Assembly (NCBI GenBank): GCA_024138025.1
Contig: JAMXBD010001257.1
Coordinates: 124,001 to 188,000, forward strand
Source: Combretum micranthum
Lineage: Eukaryota > Streptophyta > Magnoliopsida > Myrtales > Combretaceae
Direction of reading: 5' to 3'
Length of the DNA stretch: 64,000 nucleotides
Made by a program: the position numbers and the translations under genes. The notes beneath the pieces are model-generated. The model did not search any database, had not been told where the DNA came from, and saw only the letters and a list, made by a program, of their open reading frames with translations. Below are positions 53,015-64,000 of this stretch, in pieces; positions within the stretch are counted from its first letter, which is position 1, and each line of letters begins with the position of its first letter.

Positions 53015-56000
53015 TCAATCTTCAACTTTGGTGTTGAATATGAAACTTGGATAAACTGTTGTGATGTCCCTGAGAGAGGCAAGACAAGCAAATTATAAAG
53101 AGAAGAGAATGAGAATATACACAACAATGCTCAAAACTACAACTGAATATCTAATCACGATAACAATTTCCATAAGATAGAAGAAAAAGTTTATTACTAG
53201 ACAAAGGCAAGTATCAGAGGAACATTAGAGAAATGAAATTGCTTCCCAGGGGTATTCGGCGTTCTCTAAAGTCTAAACTACTACAAAAATGTGAGATATG
53301 GGTTTGGAAAAGCATTGAAAATGAGCTTCTAAAGGTAAGCTTAAAAAAATTTGATGGGTTAAGCTGCAAGCTGAAAGAAAGGAGGATCCTGTGACAGGAC
53401 GTGAAGTCTTCATTAGTTTTAACTCTTGAAACTCTCATGAAATGCTTAAAAGCTTAATTTGACCTTCACCGCTCCAAAAATACTTGAAAAGCAAGCTAAT
53501 ATGTTTTGTTAAATTCTCACCAAAAGTAATCTCGATCATGATCAAGATTGATTTTTAGCAAAGCAGGCTAACATCTAAAGATCACAACTGAGAAAGAGTG
53601 ATCGAAATGACTTAGTTGCCACTATCACATACGGCATAAGTAAAATATAAAGACTATCATGCTCTTCATAAACCTGTACCCAAATGACATAAATTGTATT
53701 AGAAAATGAAAAGAAAGACAATGCAAAGCAACTGCTACTCATTATACCTCAAATGGCTTATTGTCATATTCTTCAGAAGTGCTGGGTTTTTAGAAACAAA
53801 TTCCTTCCATTCTTCTTTATTAATCTTACCATCTTTATCAACATCAGCATCAGCAAAAGTCTTGAGCAATAGAGAAAGTTAGAAACAAAAAAGAGTAGGC
53901 TACTACCAGCATGACCTTAAATCTCCACTAACCTTATCAATGATGATTTCTAGAGCTTCTTCTGACATTTGCAGGCCTGATTCCAGTAAAGTGGCGACAA
54001 CCATTTGCCTGACCTTAAAATCCATAATTTTTTAATGATATTTCAGATGGTGGTTATGTAAATAAGATTTTACAGGGAAGGTCCCAGTTTACCACCAATA
54101 TACATGTCTAGGAATCAACTGAATTGTTACAAGTCTAACTAGAAATCATCACAATTGTACTCCTGCAGTTATACGCAAAAAGGAATATGTATATAGTTAG
54201 GAAAAATACAGATCTTTGTGTTATCTATCTAATAGATGATGGTCAAGTGCATAATCCAGCATTAGCACATTTAAACTTGCAGAGAACAGGAAGATTCTTA
54301 CTTCCTCTCGCTCAATAGAACCAGTTTGTCTTAAATCATACAACTTGAATGCAACTGCAAAATACCAAGAAGATGTTATTTATTATCTACATGCACTCTG
54401 TAATTATCTAATTAAACAATTGCAGTCGACTGCCCAGAAAAGAGAAAAGAAAAAAAACTGAAATTGAATCAATAGCCACTCACAATCGATTTTTTGTTCA
54501 ATTGGGGTCTGGGGATGAAAAACACTGAGTGCGTGGACAAATCCATCAAACTCAATAACACCATGTTTCTTTTCGTCAAAAACATCGAAAACCTGAAAAG
54601 TAATGTTCAGTCATTAACAGCAGTTATGACGTTACAAAATAGTAGGGAAAATGATTTTGGTGAACCCTACACTGAAGTATACCTCCAATTGCAAGTAAGC
54701 ACAACGAAATTTTTGCAGATAGTAACATTCATATGGATAGCATGCTAAAGGAGGAATAACCCAATATCATGTGAAATGTCACTTATGTAAGTAAGAAAGG
54801 AGCCCGCCCATGCCTAGCTTGATATTTGAATTAAGCTTTAATATCTGCCATGTTCGATACCTAGCTTGAATGAATAGAGTTGATCAAGTAAAGTATGAGC
54901 TCCTATATATTCTGTCTGACAAGCTAGTGATCCCAAATGAGCTTTCAATATGAATCAAGCTCAATGAAGTTCAATTCAGGTTCCAGATTTGATATTATAT
55001 ATATTCAGAAAAGGAAAAAAAGAAAATCAATTCAAGTACGGTTCTAGCTTCAATATAATTACATTTAAAAGGAACAAAACTTTTTTTTATTTAATAAATA
55101 TAGAAGCCCAATCAAGCTGGGTTCAATCTTGTCAAATACTATTTTAAGCGATGTTTGAAATCAAATATCCAAGCTGCATTTGAGCTCAAGCTTGAGCTAC
55201 TACACCCAGCAGCCATCTTGACTAAACTCACATGCAGCCCCATTCACCTGTGAATAGAACTCAAAAACCAGAAAGACAGATTGGTATCATAGATCTTCTT
55301 CTTCTTTTTTTTCCCTTCCAGTCTTTCTGGGCTGGTTCATCATGCCCACTTAGTTTCTCTTGTAGCAGTCCCTTTGAAACTTAGAAGTTTTTTCACCATC
55401 AAAATAAATAAAACTTTTTGGTTCAAGAATAAAGAGAAGGTTATGCCTTTTGTTGGCCTTGATGTAACAAGACATGGTTTTACTAGAAGTACAGATCCTT
55501 CATTGATGTTGTACATCATAACATTTATGCATGCTACTTTCTGTAGGTAGGAGGCTTGCCACTTATATTAAGCAGTATAGCCGGCTAACTTATGAAGCAA
55601 GCAGAGCAGGGTGGATCACCATTGGGATAAGTAGTGTAAAATGATGGTTTGAAACTTCTCTAAGTTCAAACACTGGAAGAGGAAAAAGGAAATTTATCCC
55701 CTTATTAGAGAACCAAGTATATGGAGACATGGAAAATGAAAAGAACCCATCATTCTTGGATGTACTTGACAAATCAAAATGCCAAAGAGACCACAATAAT
55801 ACTATTCACCTTCTTTTCTTCCCTTTTTATTCAAGCCTTAGTTTTAAAATAATAAAATTTCAACACAATCATCAAAGTCAAAGAAAGATGATTCGCAGGG
55901 CATCAACTTCACCCAAAGAGAATAAGGTCACTTGCCCAGTTTTCAGTTTAGTATCTTGAAATCCTTAATCCTTTTCTGATCTACTTATACGTGAGCTCAC

Positions 56001-57876
56001 CAATATGGATATTTTACAACCAGTTCTGTTCGTCATATATGTATTTCCCCATGATCAGCAAGAATTTTGACACGGCCAGACTTCACAGCCAACAGCCTGG
56101 CGGTCCATTGGGCCAAGACTGATAAATGAACAACTGATCTGCTCTTTCCAAACCTCTTATCCACTTTTTTCCCAATATAACCCATAAATATCTACTACCC
56201 TGTACTTTTGCCAATAATATTTGAATGTTAAATTTCGTGCCATAACTTTCAGATCTGATTGCAGTATCAAATTTAACAATTATCTTCTGACATTCTTGAA
56301 AATCAACATATCCTCTATATTTGCAGTGACTGCTTACACAGATTCACATTAACTCTGTTGATAATACCTGCTTTCGATGGCATTCTAAGATTTGAGCTTT
56401 AAATAAGGAAAAACATGATGCTTGGCACAATTTAATGGTCCATTGTTCACAACTACAAAATTGATCTGATCAACTTTGAAAGGAAAATATACATAGCAAC
56501 TCAATCAAATGTTGGTGCATTACCATGGTTGCTGCCCCTAATTTATTTATAATATAATTTCCTAGATGGCAATATATAATGCAAAAAGGGAGTTGGGATG
56601 AATATTGATTAAAGAGACAGAGGTACGAATGAGCATACAAGGTTTCTGTAGAAGCGGATTGTGGTGGCCCATGATCTGAACCACAGAATTGCTCCTATTA
56701 AAAAAGAGCTTTCAAAAGCTTACGGGTAGTAGCAACTCTGGTGTGCAGCATGGATCGTAGCCCAAATTCTTTAAAGGGGGGAGGGAATATATATTAACAG
56801 CATATTGTAACCACTCAGCTAAATTTAGCAGATCAATTAAAGAAGTTCAAATAGAAACTATGATATTACCCTGTCCAGAAAAAGATTCTCTCCACCAGGA
56901 GCTTTCAGTAGTGCCAGTTGCAGTTCTTCCTGCATGTAATTTAAAAAGGAAAAAACGAGTGCATGTTAGGTTAAGAAGACATAAGCTTGCTATTTATTTT
57001 CCAGACCATGATATCACATCAAAAGCAAACTCAACATTATGATTTGTGATCTCTGAGCAATTTGAGAATTTAGCATATCATCATCATGACTCAAAAAACT
57101 CCCCTGCATGCGACATCACCAACCAATCGGTATGGAGTAATTATTTAAAATTGTTTTGTAACATCATTTTAAGTGCTGTCTCTTTCCGGATTTTTCTGTA
57201 ACCATACTTCAAATTAGTTATGACACGAACCGTGCTATCGCATGGTGTGAATAAATTTCTCATGATATTTTATTAAATAGCTATCTGGAGTCACACTCTT
57301 TACAACTGTATTTCAAATCCATTAAAGATGGCAGCCGTGCCATGTGCTGTCATGTGAATAAATTGCCATTAGATTCAAATTCAGTATCTGTCTTAATATT
57401 CTATATAAGCAATATTTCGTATTCTTTTCAGATTCAAGGTATTATGATGAATAAACTACCATGAGATTTTACTCCAATTTGGAGCGTCATTTTGGCATTA
57501 TTTTGACATCATTTTCGAACCGAACATATACTAAACTAATATAAATATGCTATCAATGAAAACCGACAGTATTACCAAACCAAACAAATACTACTACAGG
57601 ACTGATACCGAACTAATAGTCAGTAGCTAGTTGAATCTAAAATGATGCTCTCTATAATGGTATTTTCAAACCAATTATGCCCGTGTCATCGTGTCGTGGT
57701 GAATAAATTGATAAGATTAAGACGCAAAATTTACCTTGTGAATCAATCCATCGTCAATGATTGAATGACTGAGCTTCTTATACAACTCGTAAAGCGCTTC
57801 GATCTCATTAACAGTAACTGCATCATAACAAACACCAGAAATCGTCACTAACTAACTGACTAATCAACCCAAAGAA

Positions 57877-57912
<36 letters not shown>

Positions 57913-58177
57913 GGAGTGTGTTGAGCGAGACGAGTGAGATCGTTGAGAGAGTAATGGACGTCACGATTCGGACGGCGGCAATCGAAGCACCGTCCGAAGT
58001 TTAACAAGAGAACTTCGAGTAGTCCAAGGAGCGGAGTGCAAACGGTGCAGAGCTTCTCGCCGAACGTTAACGAGCTGAATTCCTACGTGAAATGTAAAAG
58101 CAAAAACACGAATTAGTGACAAGGATTTGCACATCGAGAAGAGAGAGAGAGAGAGAGAGTACCAATGAGGAATCCAT
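53015..58177 (-). CDS. CBL10: Calcineurin B-like calcium sensor CBL10
   Basis: Nine exons: 58177-58163, 58082-57911, 57817-57735, 56929-56870, 54592-54484, 54354-54302, 54013-53933, 53860-53748 and 53069-53015. All have GT–AG introns and consistent phases, giving 246 residues. Unlike most CBLs it lacks an N-terminal MGCxxS myristoylation motif. It has a hydrophobic N-terminal segment (about residues 16-35, [20 protein letters not shown]) followed by [11 protein letters not shown], which is the CBL10 hallmark. Four EF-hands follow: [15 protein letters not shown] (variant), [28 protein letters not shown] and [15 protein letters not shown]. The C-terminal [12 protein letters not shown] includes the FPSF-type serine phosphorylated by CIPKs. 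In Arabidopsis CBL10 recruits CIPK24/SOS2 to plasma membrane or tonoplast in salt tolerance. Introns 1 and 2 both begin with (CT)n right after the donor. Intron 4 (2277 bp) holds repeat debris. Confidence 0.95.
54790..55240. repeat. AGCTTGAGCTC-rich repeat in CBL10 intron 4
   Basis: Words such as CTAGCTTG, GAGCTCAAGCTTGAGCT and CAAGCTCAATG recur at both ends of this stretch, with an AT-rich middle. This composition resembles the subterminal regions of the hAT-like element at 16725-17470. I cannot define exact ends or a target duplication. Confidence 0.4.
57880..57909. repeat. (GA)n microsatellite at the start of CBL10 intron 2
   Basis: A GA/CT repeat of about 15 units. On the gene's strand it reads GTCTCTCT…, beginning at the 5' splice site. 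Confidence 0.9.
58138..58160. repeat. (GA)n microsatellite at the start of CBL10 intron 1
   Basis: A GA/CT repeat of about 11 units. On the gene's strand it begins two bases after the GT of the first donor (GTACTCTCT…). Confidence 0.9.
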
Positions 58178-59418
58178 TAATGGAGTTTTTTGCTGGTAAG
58201 AGATAACAATGGTGGTGTAGATATCATTTTATTTGGCTGCTTTTTTATCTTTCATTTTTTAATAGCTATGAAGAAGACTAAAATATTAAGACTTCTTTTT
58301 GCTCGTGTTTACAATTTTTCAGCCCTTAACAAAACACGTGTGGAATGGGATAAATATTTGCTTTATCGGAAATAAGATCTCCATTTTATATGCAGTAAAT
58401 AAATACTTATCACATATTAAATAAATTTATAAATAAAAATATTATAAAAATAAAATAAATATTTATTATTATTTTATAAATAAGTAAAAAATATTTATTT
58501 ACTGAAATAGAATAGAGCAATATTTTCGGCACAAAAAATTTCCATCATGTGGAATGGGTTATGTTACCAGCTTGTCTTAGATCATACGACTTGAATGCAA
58601 CCGCAAAATCCCAAAGACGTCGTAATTTATTATCCAGATGCACTCTGTAATTCCAGACACATTGCATCTACAAGACAGTTTTGATACAAGTTACGAAAAT
58701 ATATAATATATATATAAGATAAATACACTAGAAGATTTTAATATTTGAAGGGATGTTAATTTAAGGTATCAATTTTTTGAATTATTAAAAAGAGAAATCA
58801 TTATTTCACAAAGTGAATCAATTAAGTTATTCATGTTCTACAAAGTTTATTTAAGGTATAAATGTTTGGATTAGTTGTAATTAAGTTTTTTAAATTTTCA
58901 TCAATAGTCAATTATTAATATCTTATTTTACTCAATTTCCAAATCATTGATTCATCATTTTAACTACTTAAAATGTTGATACCTTTAATGATCTTATTGT
59001 CAAATATTGATACATTTTAACATAATTTGCCATATATATGTATATGTTTATGCCCAATGTGCAACGAAGACAAGAAAACCCATAACAATATCCTTGAACT
59101 GTCATATCCCATAGGATACTCTATTTGTTTCAGTCATGCCATTCATTATATTGAAGCTTAAGAATGACTCCTTTATTACTAAAAGGGCTTCCAATATCAT
59201 GTATAAGACAAGCTCACTCATAAAGGACTCCTATTAAGATCTGGCTTATGCAAAGAAAATAATGACTTATTTATGTAAAATAAAGTTAAGCAATATACAA
59301 CAACATGGCATAGATAAATAAATGCTAAAGTGAGTGAAATTTTGCTCTTATTATCCTTTCAAGCATAATTATCAATAATTATAATCAGGCCTATCAATGC
59401 AACAAATCACGAGCAAAT
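58178..59418. other. CBL10 upstream region
   Basis: It contains the CBL10 promoter, not resolved, and AT-rich DNA. Other than the exon fragment at 58566-58657, I see no coding signal. The 61-residue frame 58190-58375 has no recognised motif. Confidence 0.4.
58566..58657 (-). pseudogene. Fragment of a duplicated CBL10 exon 6 with its intron flank
   Basis: About 92 bp align, at roughly 80% identity by eye, with 54319-54411. That covers the 5' part of CBL10 exon 6 (FAFKxYDLRQxG), the TTTGCAG-type acceptor region and the end of intron 5. The orientation is the same as the gene. The similarity stops on both sides. It lies about 390 bp upstream of the CBL10 start codon, so it is a remnant of a tandem CBL10 copy or a transposed piece. 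Confidence 0.8.
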
Positions 59419-59600
59419 GGGTCTATTTGGATTGTGTGATTTTCATCTATATATTATTTGCATCTGTATTTTATTTGTTTGATCTATTTATGAGTAAAAT
59501 ATCCGCTTTTTCATTTATATATAATTATTGACAAATATTTATTTGAAAATGACAAAAATGAGATACAGAAACAACCATAAATAAATAAATTGACGAATGG
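59419..59600. mobile_element. Tourist-like MITE relic, copy E
   Basis: It starts GGGTCTATTTGGATTGTGTG and shares with copies A and D the words TATTTGTTTGATCTATTTATGAGTAAAA, TTGACAAATATTTATTTGAAAATGACAAAAAT and AAACAACCATA. The right end is degraded. No clear TTA duplication. Confidence 0.62.
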
Positions 59601-60459
59601 AACTTGTATGAATTTATGTCTTTTGTGACTCAGGTTAGAGAATCATTGCAAGGTTTTGCATGACCAACATAAACCTACTAGTTTTAGTACATTGCACTTA
59701 TGGGCTTAGACTAATATGACTAAACAATTTTGATATATATTACGAAAATACATTCATATATATTATATATATATATATTCTCATGGTTCAACATAGAAGA
59801 AACGACCAAGTAGGGTCCTTGGCATGACTCTACAAAATAAGCTATTTTCCTCAAATGATTTAGTTTCACCTTGATAAAGTAGGGCTCATTGGACAACACC
59901 ATGCTCACTACCTATCCGATCCACTATTGATTTTGGATGCTTTCCAAAATATAGTTCATAATATGGGTAAGTTTCATACGTTTAAATGACTTTTCTATGT
60001 GTATGTTTTCTTAATAATCATGAAAACTTAGTTTTGATGTTTCTCATATGAATTGCATGTGATATTAGTGATTTAAGTAGGATTATGGTGCTATAAAAGT
60101 TCTTGAAGTTGTGATGATAGAGAGGTGGATGTAGTGATGGTTGTTTTGAGTAGATGAGTCACGAATGAATTGTTGATGTATTGAGGTTGTAAATGTTATT
60201 GTTGGTGAAAAAATGGTTGGAATGTGTTTATATGAATGTAAAGTTAGTAGATATAATGATTTTGGAGTATATAAGATAGTTTAAATGAAGTAAGATGAAA
60301 TTTTCGAAGGTTAAAAACAAGGGACATGTATTTGCATACTAGGACGAAAATTACAAGCATGACATTTGGTTTTAATTTATGGATTTCATCAGCTTTCCAC
60401 GATTCACAGGAGTGATTTACCCCTTGGTAGCCATTGATTTGAGAAAACTTGCATGTCAC
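59601..60459. other. Intergenic, no gene seen
   Basis: AT-rich with simple TA repeats near 59755-59778. Nothing else supported. The LTR-like region to the right may begin here. Confidence 0.35.
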
Positions 60460-62047
60460 AGCGTGATTGATTTTAAATATGTATGGTTTTACAAAATTTT
60501 GAGAAGCACGATTGTGACATAGCCCTTGCTACCCTCGGGTCTTTTGAAAATTTTAAAAATCCAAACATCACGGGCGTGATCAAGACTTGGGTAGGCTCGA
60601 GCTACGTCTGTTGATCCTCCTCGCCTTGATCACGAGCGTGATCAAAGAGCATGATTGAGATCACGGTCTCAATCACAGGCGTGATCTGTGTTTCCCTGTT
60701 TTTTTTAAAATAAAATAAAATAACACAAATAATAATGATGTTTTGAAGGACTAAGATAGTAGAGTGATATGTGTATGTATATATTAAGTATTGTTTAGTA
60801 TGAGTTTTGTTTAGAATGTAATGTGAAATGAGTGTAGTCTTTGCTTGAGTATGTATGTCAAAATTTTTATGATCTAATTTCTTCTATCAGCTTCCCCCTA
60901 CACTGCTGGGTATAGCAATCGATTCTTTTGTCAAGAATATCTCAAGTACGCAATAGCTTACTTAATGGTTGTTAAGTTAGGCATATCTTAAATGGACATA
61001 ATCAAGATGAGTTAAAGATTGTTTGAAATTGGTTGTGCATGTGTCGTTGAATCTTCGAGAAGCAACGACCCTATTAAAGAGGTTAACATGATAGTTAGGC
61101 GCTTAGGTCACATTTTGTCATGATGCAATGACTTTCTTAAGTGGTTTGGCGAGTAATCGATAGGCGGATGGTATCAATATAACATTTGCTTATTCTTAAG
61201 AGGAAATAACATGATTTAATTCATGTTTATGGGACTAGTTGAACTAAGTGATATTGTGGATTAAGTTAAATAAAGTTGTGTAAAGGCTATTAACGTTACA
61301 TGAGATTACTATTCTTTTTCGGTTAGATATAGGGGATATAAGTATTTGAACTTACTATAGCAACCCTCTGAGCAGCTATTATTACTCGGAATCCCTAGAT
61401 CTCCAGGATTGCAATCGAAGTTTGAATACTCCAATGTTGTTTTACTCACTTAAGCAAAGATAATTAAATAATTGATTGTTGCATTACAATTAGTCTAATT
61501 GTGTTTGTCATTTTGCATTTATTTGTGTTCCTAAAAACCGAGCCTTTAGCTCATGTTACTGCTTTGTAGGTGATGTTGATGACGATTACTATGATGATAT
61601 GGGTTATGTGATAGACTGGGAAGCTTTTATGAATGAATAGAACGGCTAAGAACCCTTGTGCAAGAAGAATGTTCAATCAAGTTTTTCTAAAAGACAATGA
61701 GAAGGAAATGTAATTTTTGTTATAGGCTTATTAATTAAGCCCTGTTTGCAATATAAGATGTTAAGTTTTTCTTTCAAGTTTTTTGTGTTGAATAAGTTTT
61801 GTAATCTTTTTTGAAGTGTCATCCGTTTGACACCTAAGTTATTTCAAGTTTTGTAAAATTGATCTACTTATGTATTGAGTAGTTTTATGTGTTTAAATCA
61901 AGCTTAAACAAACAATCATTATAAACATCATCTTTTCGGACAACCTTACATATAATACTTTAGTGTTTTATAATACTTAGATACTATGTGTCGTTGGGGG
62001 ATTTTGGCATGTCTAATAAATGAGATTAGGTAGGTCAGGTCCTTACA
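60460..62047 (+). mobile_element. Candidate Ty3/gypsy LTR (solo or truncated)
   Basis: The right part has the features of large plant gypsy LTRs: CCGAGCCTTTAGCTCATGTTACTGC, then TTTGTAGGTGATGTTGATG (about 61535-61590), and an end reading GGTCAGGTCCTTACA at 62047. Upstream, the word GCGTGATC and the near-palindrome GATCACGAGCGTGATC recur (60580-60690). No internal retrotransposon genes follow, and I could not define the left end or a target duplication. Confidence 0.4.
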
Positions 62048-63581
62048 ATTATGCAAATATGACACCAAATATAAATTTTTTCATAATATTAAGGATTCCA
62101 ACATTAATTTTTAGAGCAAATATATATACAAATATTAAGTTTAGAAAAGTGATTTTATTTTACATTTTAGTTGGACGTTATGATTTTTAGAATCAGTTGT
62201 ACAATAATTTTTGGTTAGGAACGATAAAGCCAAGGTGAGTGGGAAATGTCATGATTTATTACTTATGTTGCTTGCTGATGTGTTTGGATGATAATATATA
62301 TATTGATACAAATATAAAGTGAAATATCATACTAGTTGCATATTTTAATTAGCAAAAATTGGATCAACTTAATAAGAAGATTAACCATCAATTAGAAATT
62401 TGATATTGATTGCTGATGACTACAATGAATATCTTAATATAATTTATTGGAAATGTTTGGCACACTAAGGATTCAATTGTTCATGATTCTATATGTTAAA
62501 AAATATTACTTGTAGAACATATAAGTTTTAATGATAATTTATTATAGGATTCTCCAAGAAGTTTATAACAAAATCTTGTGACCTTGATTTGTCTTTAAAC
62601 CTACATGTTTGCTAAGATTATGATAAGAACTTGATTGTTTATTAAAATGTGTATTATTGCATTTTATGTGAATTGTTTGATTCATATTTTGGCTGGTCAC
62701 CTTTGAACCTATTAATGAATATTGGAATATACTTAAAGCTGACAATGACATACATTGCATGGTGTTTTCATCATTTGAGGCCATCGCTTTCATACGATGG
62801 ATAAAAATAAAATTTAAGCTACTCTAGACTACATCTAAGGTGTTTGCAAATACTAAAGAGATTATTTTTGGATATAAGTTTTATCAAAATCTCTTGATAA
62901 GCATTTTTAAGTATCTTGTCTTGGTATTATGAACTAAAAGATTTGGAGAAGTTGCTTATTATTGAAGTTGTAGACCATCCATCGTTGTGGGTCTTGTCAT
63001 AATTTTTATGGATTTAAGGCTACATTTAAGATAACCTAAATTAGCTTGGGACTACACCTAAGGTATCTTGATTCTTGAGCCTATTCTAGAAGCATTTAAA
63101 GTATCTGTAAGTATTAAGAATAATTTTGGACATTTCATTTTAAGACTGCATTTAAGGTATCTTAACCAAGATTGCATTTTGAGGTATCTTGGAACTTGTG
63201 AAATAAGAGCAATTGATTAGATGACTTAGACATTAATGAAACAACTAATTCACTAATTGTGTGCAATGATAGCAGTGCATGCTCTTATTTATGCATAGTA
63301 TATGATTAATAACTTGACTGTACTTGAGATAGTAATAGGAATATTGCAATTCCATCTCACTAAATCATAGTTTTGCGTGCTCCCAAACAAGCCATGTTAC
63401 AGGGTACCTCATAAAAATAGGATGTGTCAAGAATAAGAATAAGTGAGGGCTATCCCAATCTATATAAACCTATAGGATTATATATTTGTAAAAGTGGTAG
63501 TTATGGTTAGTTATGAATAGGTTTTCTTGTTTTTAAATTGGTACGATCAACCTATTTTATTACTTGACAGGTCTTCACATT
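62048..63581. other. Intergenic, repetitive TAAGGTATCTT words
   Basis: No gene. Between about 62820 and 63200 the phrase CTACAYYTAAGGTRTCTT recurs at least four times with irregular spacing, suggesting a decayed repeat. Confidence 0.4.
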
Positions 63582-64000
63582 TAGACATCGGCACGGTTCG
63601 GGTCGGTTCCGGACCCGAACCGGACCGGAACCGCCAGAGCCGAGGCGGTTCATGGTTCCAAGGAACCGCCGGTTCTGGCGGTTCCAGTTTCGGTTCCACG
63701 AACCGTTTTTTTTTTTTTTTGAAAAAAATAAAAACAAAACCAAAACCTTACAACACCACCCCCACCCCCCCCCCCCCCCAAGAACAACCCCCACGCACCT
63801 GCATGTCTTCTTCTTCTTCTTTTTTTTTAAATTTCAATATATATGGCGGTTCCGGACCCGTTGGAACCGCCGGTTTCACCACGCGAACCGCTTGGACCCG
63901 CCGGTTCGGAACCGTCACCGATGAGGCGGTTTCCGGATCAGGAACCGCCGGTGATGATTCAGGACGATTTCCGGTTCGGAACCACCCCATGATGATGTCT
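63582..64000. mobile_element. TAGACAT-ended, GGTTCC/GGAACCG-rich element, cut by the window edge
   Basis: It begins TAGACATCGGCACGGTTCGG, sharing the TAGACAT start with the element at 281-960. It continues with dense inverted GGTTCC/GGAACC words around T and C runs (63706-63720, 63762-63779). The overlapping open frames here (63552-63990) are products of the repeat, not genes. The right end is outside the window. Confidence 0.5.

Noticed and set aside
63552..63990. Overlapping 80- to 90-residue frames on both strands
   Set aside because: They are translations of GGTTCC/GGAACC repeats and T/C runs in a transposon end.

Overview
The window is strongly AT-rich nuclear DNA of a flowering plant, most likely a eudicot. 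The evidence is spliced plant-specific genes with plant-type GT–AG introns, many plant-type transposon relics, and no bacterial-style gene packing. There are no rRNA genes, functional tRNA genes or CRISPR arrays. I reconstructed exon–intron structures by reading splice sites and checking that exon phases add up.

Genes in order: a plastid-type Mini-ribonuclease III (minus strand, six exons, 5696-9591); a small proline-rich single-pass membrane protein resembling the Arabidopsis 'WAS/WASL-interacting' family (plus, three exons, 23475-26540); the brassinosteroid cytochrome P450 CYP90D1 (plus, eight exons, 32080-36964); the last two exons of an unidentified membrane protein (minus, 42287-42859); a long intronless P-class pentatricopeptide repeat gene (minus, 44286-47417); a decayed CAF1-type deadenylase copy (plus, about 49719-50570); and the calcium sensor CBL10 (minus, nine exons, 53015-58177). 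From memory of Arabidopsis gene order, CYP90D1 and a Mini-RNase III gene are neighbours on chromosome 3, while a paralogous Mini-RNase III gene sits near the WAS/WASL-like gene on chromosome 1. The window carries all three together, so it looks like the order before duplication.

The intergenic space and long introns are filled with transposon debris: a 2.1-kb Mutator-like element with long terminal inverted repeats and a perfect 9-bp target duplication (20781-22852); a hAT-like element with a Tourist-like MITE nested inside it (16725-17470 and 17019-17226); five members of that MITE family; a short Helitron with textbook ends (41382-41949); a broken Ty3/gypsy gag-protease copy (17841-19600); several LTR-like stretches; tandem repeats with 247-bp and 233-bp periods; and three elements sharing TAGAYR-type ends and GGTTC-rich flanks.

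Two otherwise well-conserved genes, CYP90D1 and the PPR gene, carry seven apparent frameshifts. Each is explained by one missing base, nearly all at mononucleotide runs, and there are no nonsense substitutions. This favours homopolymer errors in a long-read assembly over pseudogenes. The CAF1 copy, in contrast, has a substitution stop and a 7-bp duplication and is a true pseudogene. I found no convincing undescribed multi-gene system. The genes are independent housekeeping or regulatory genes, with plastid RNA processing, brassinosteroid synthesis, organelle RNA binding and salt/calcium signalling represented.
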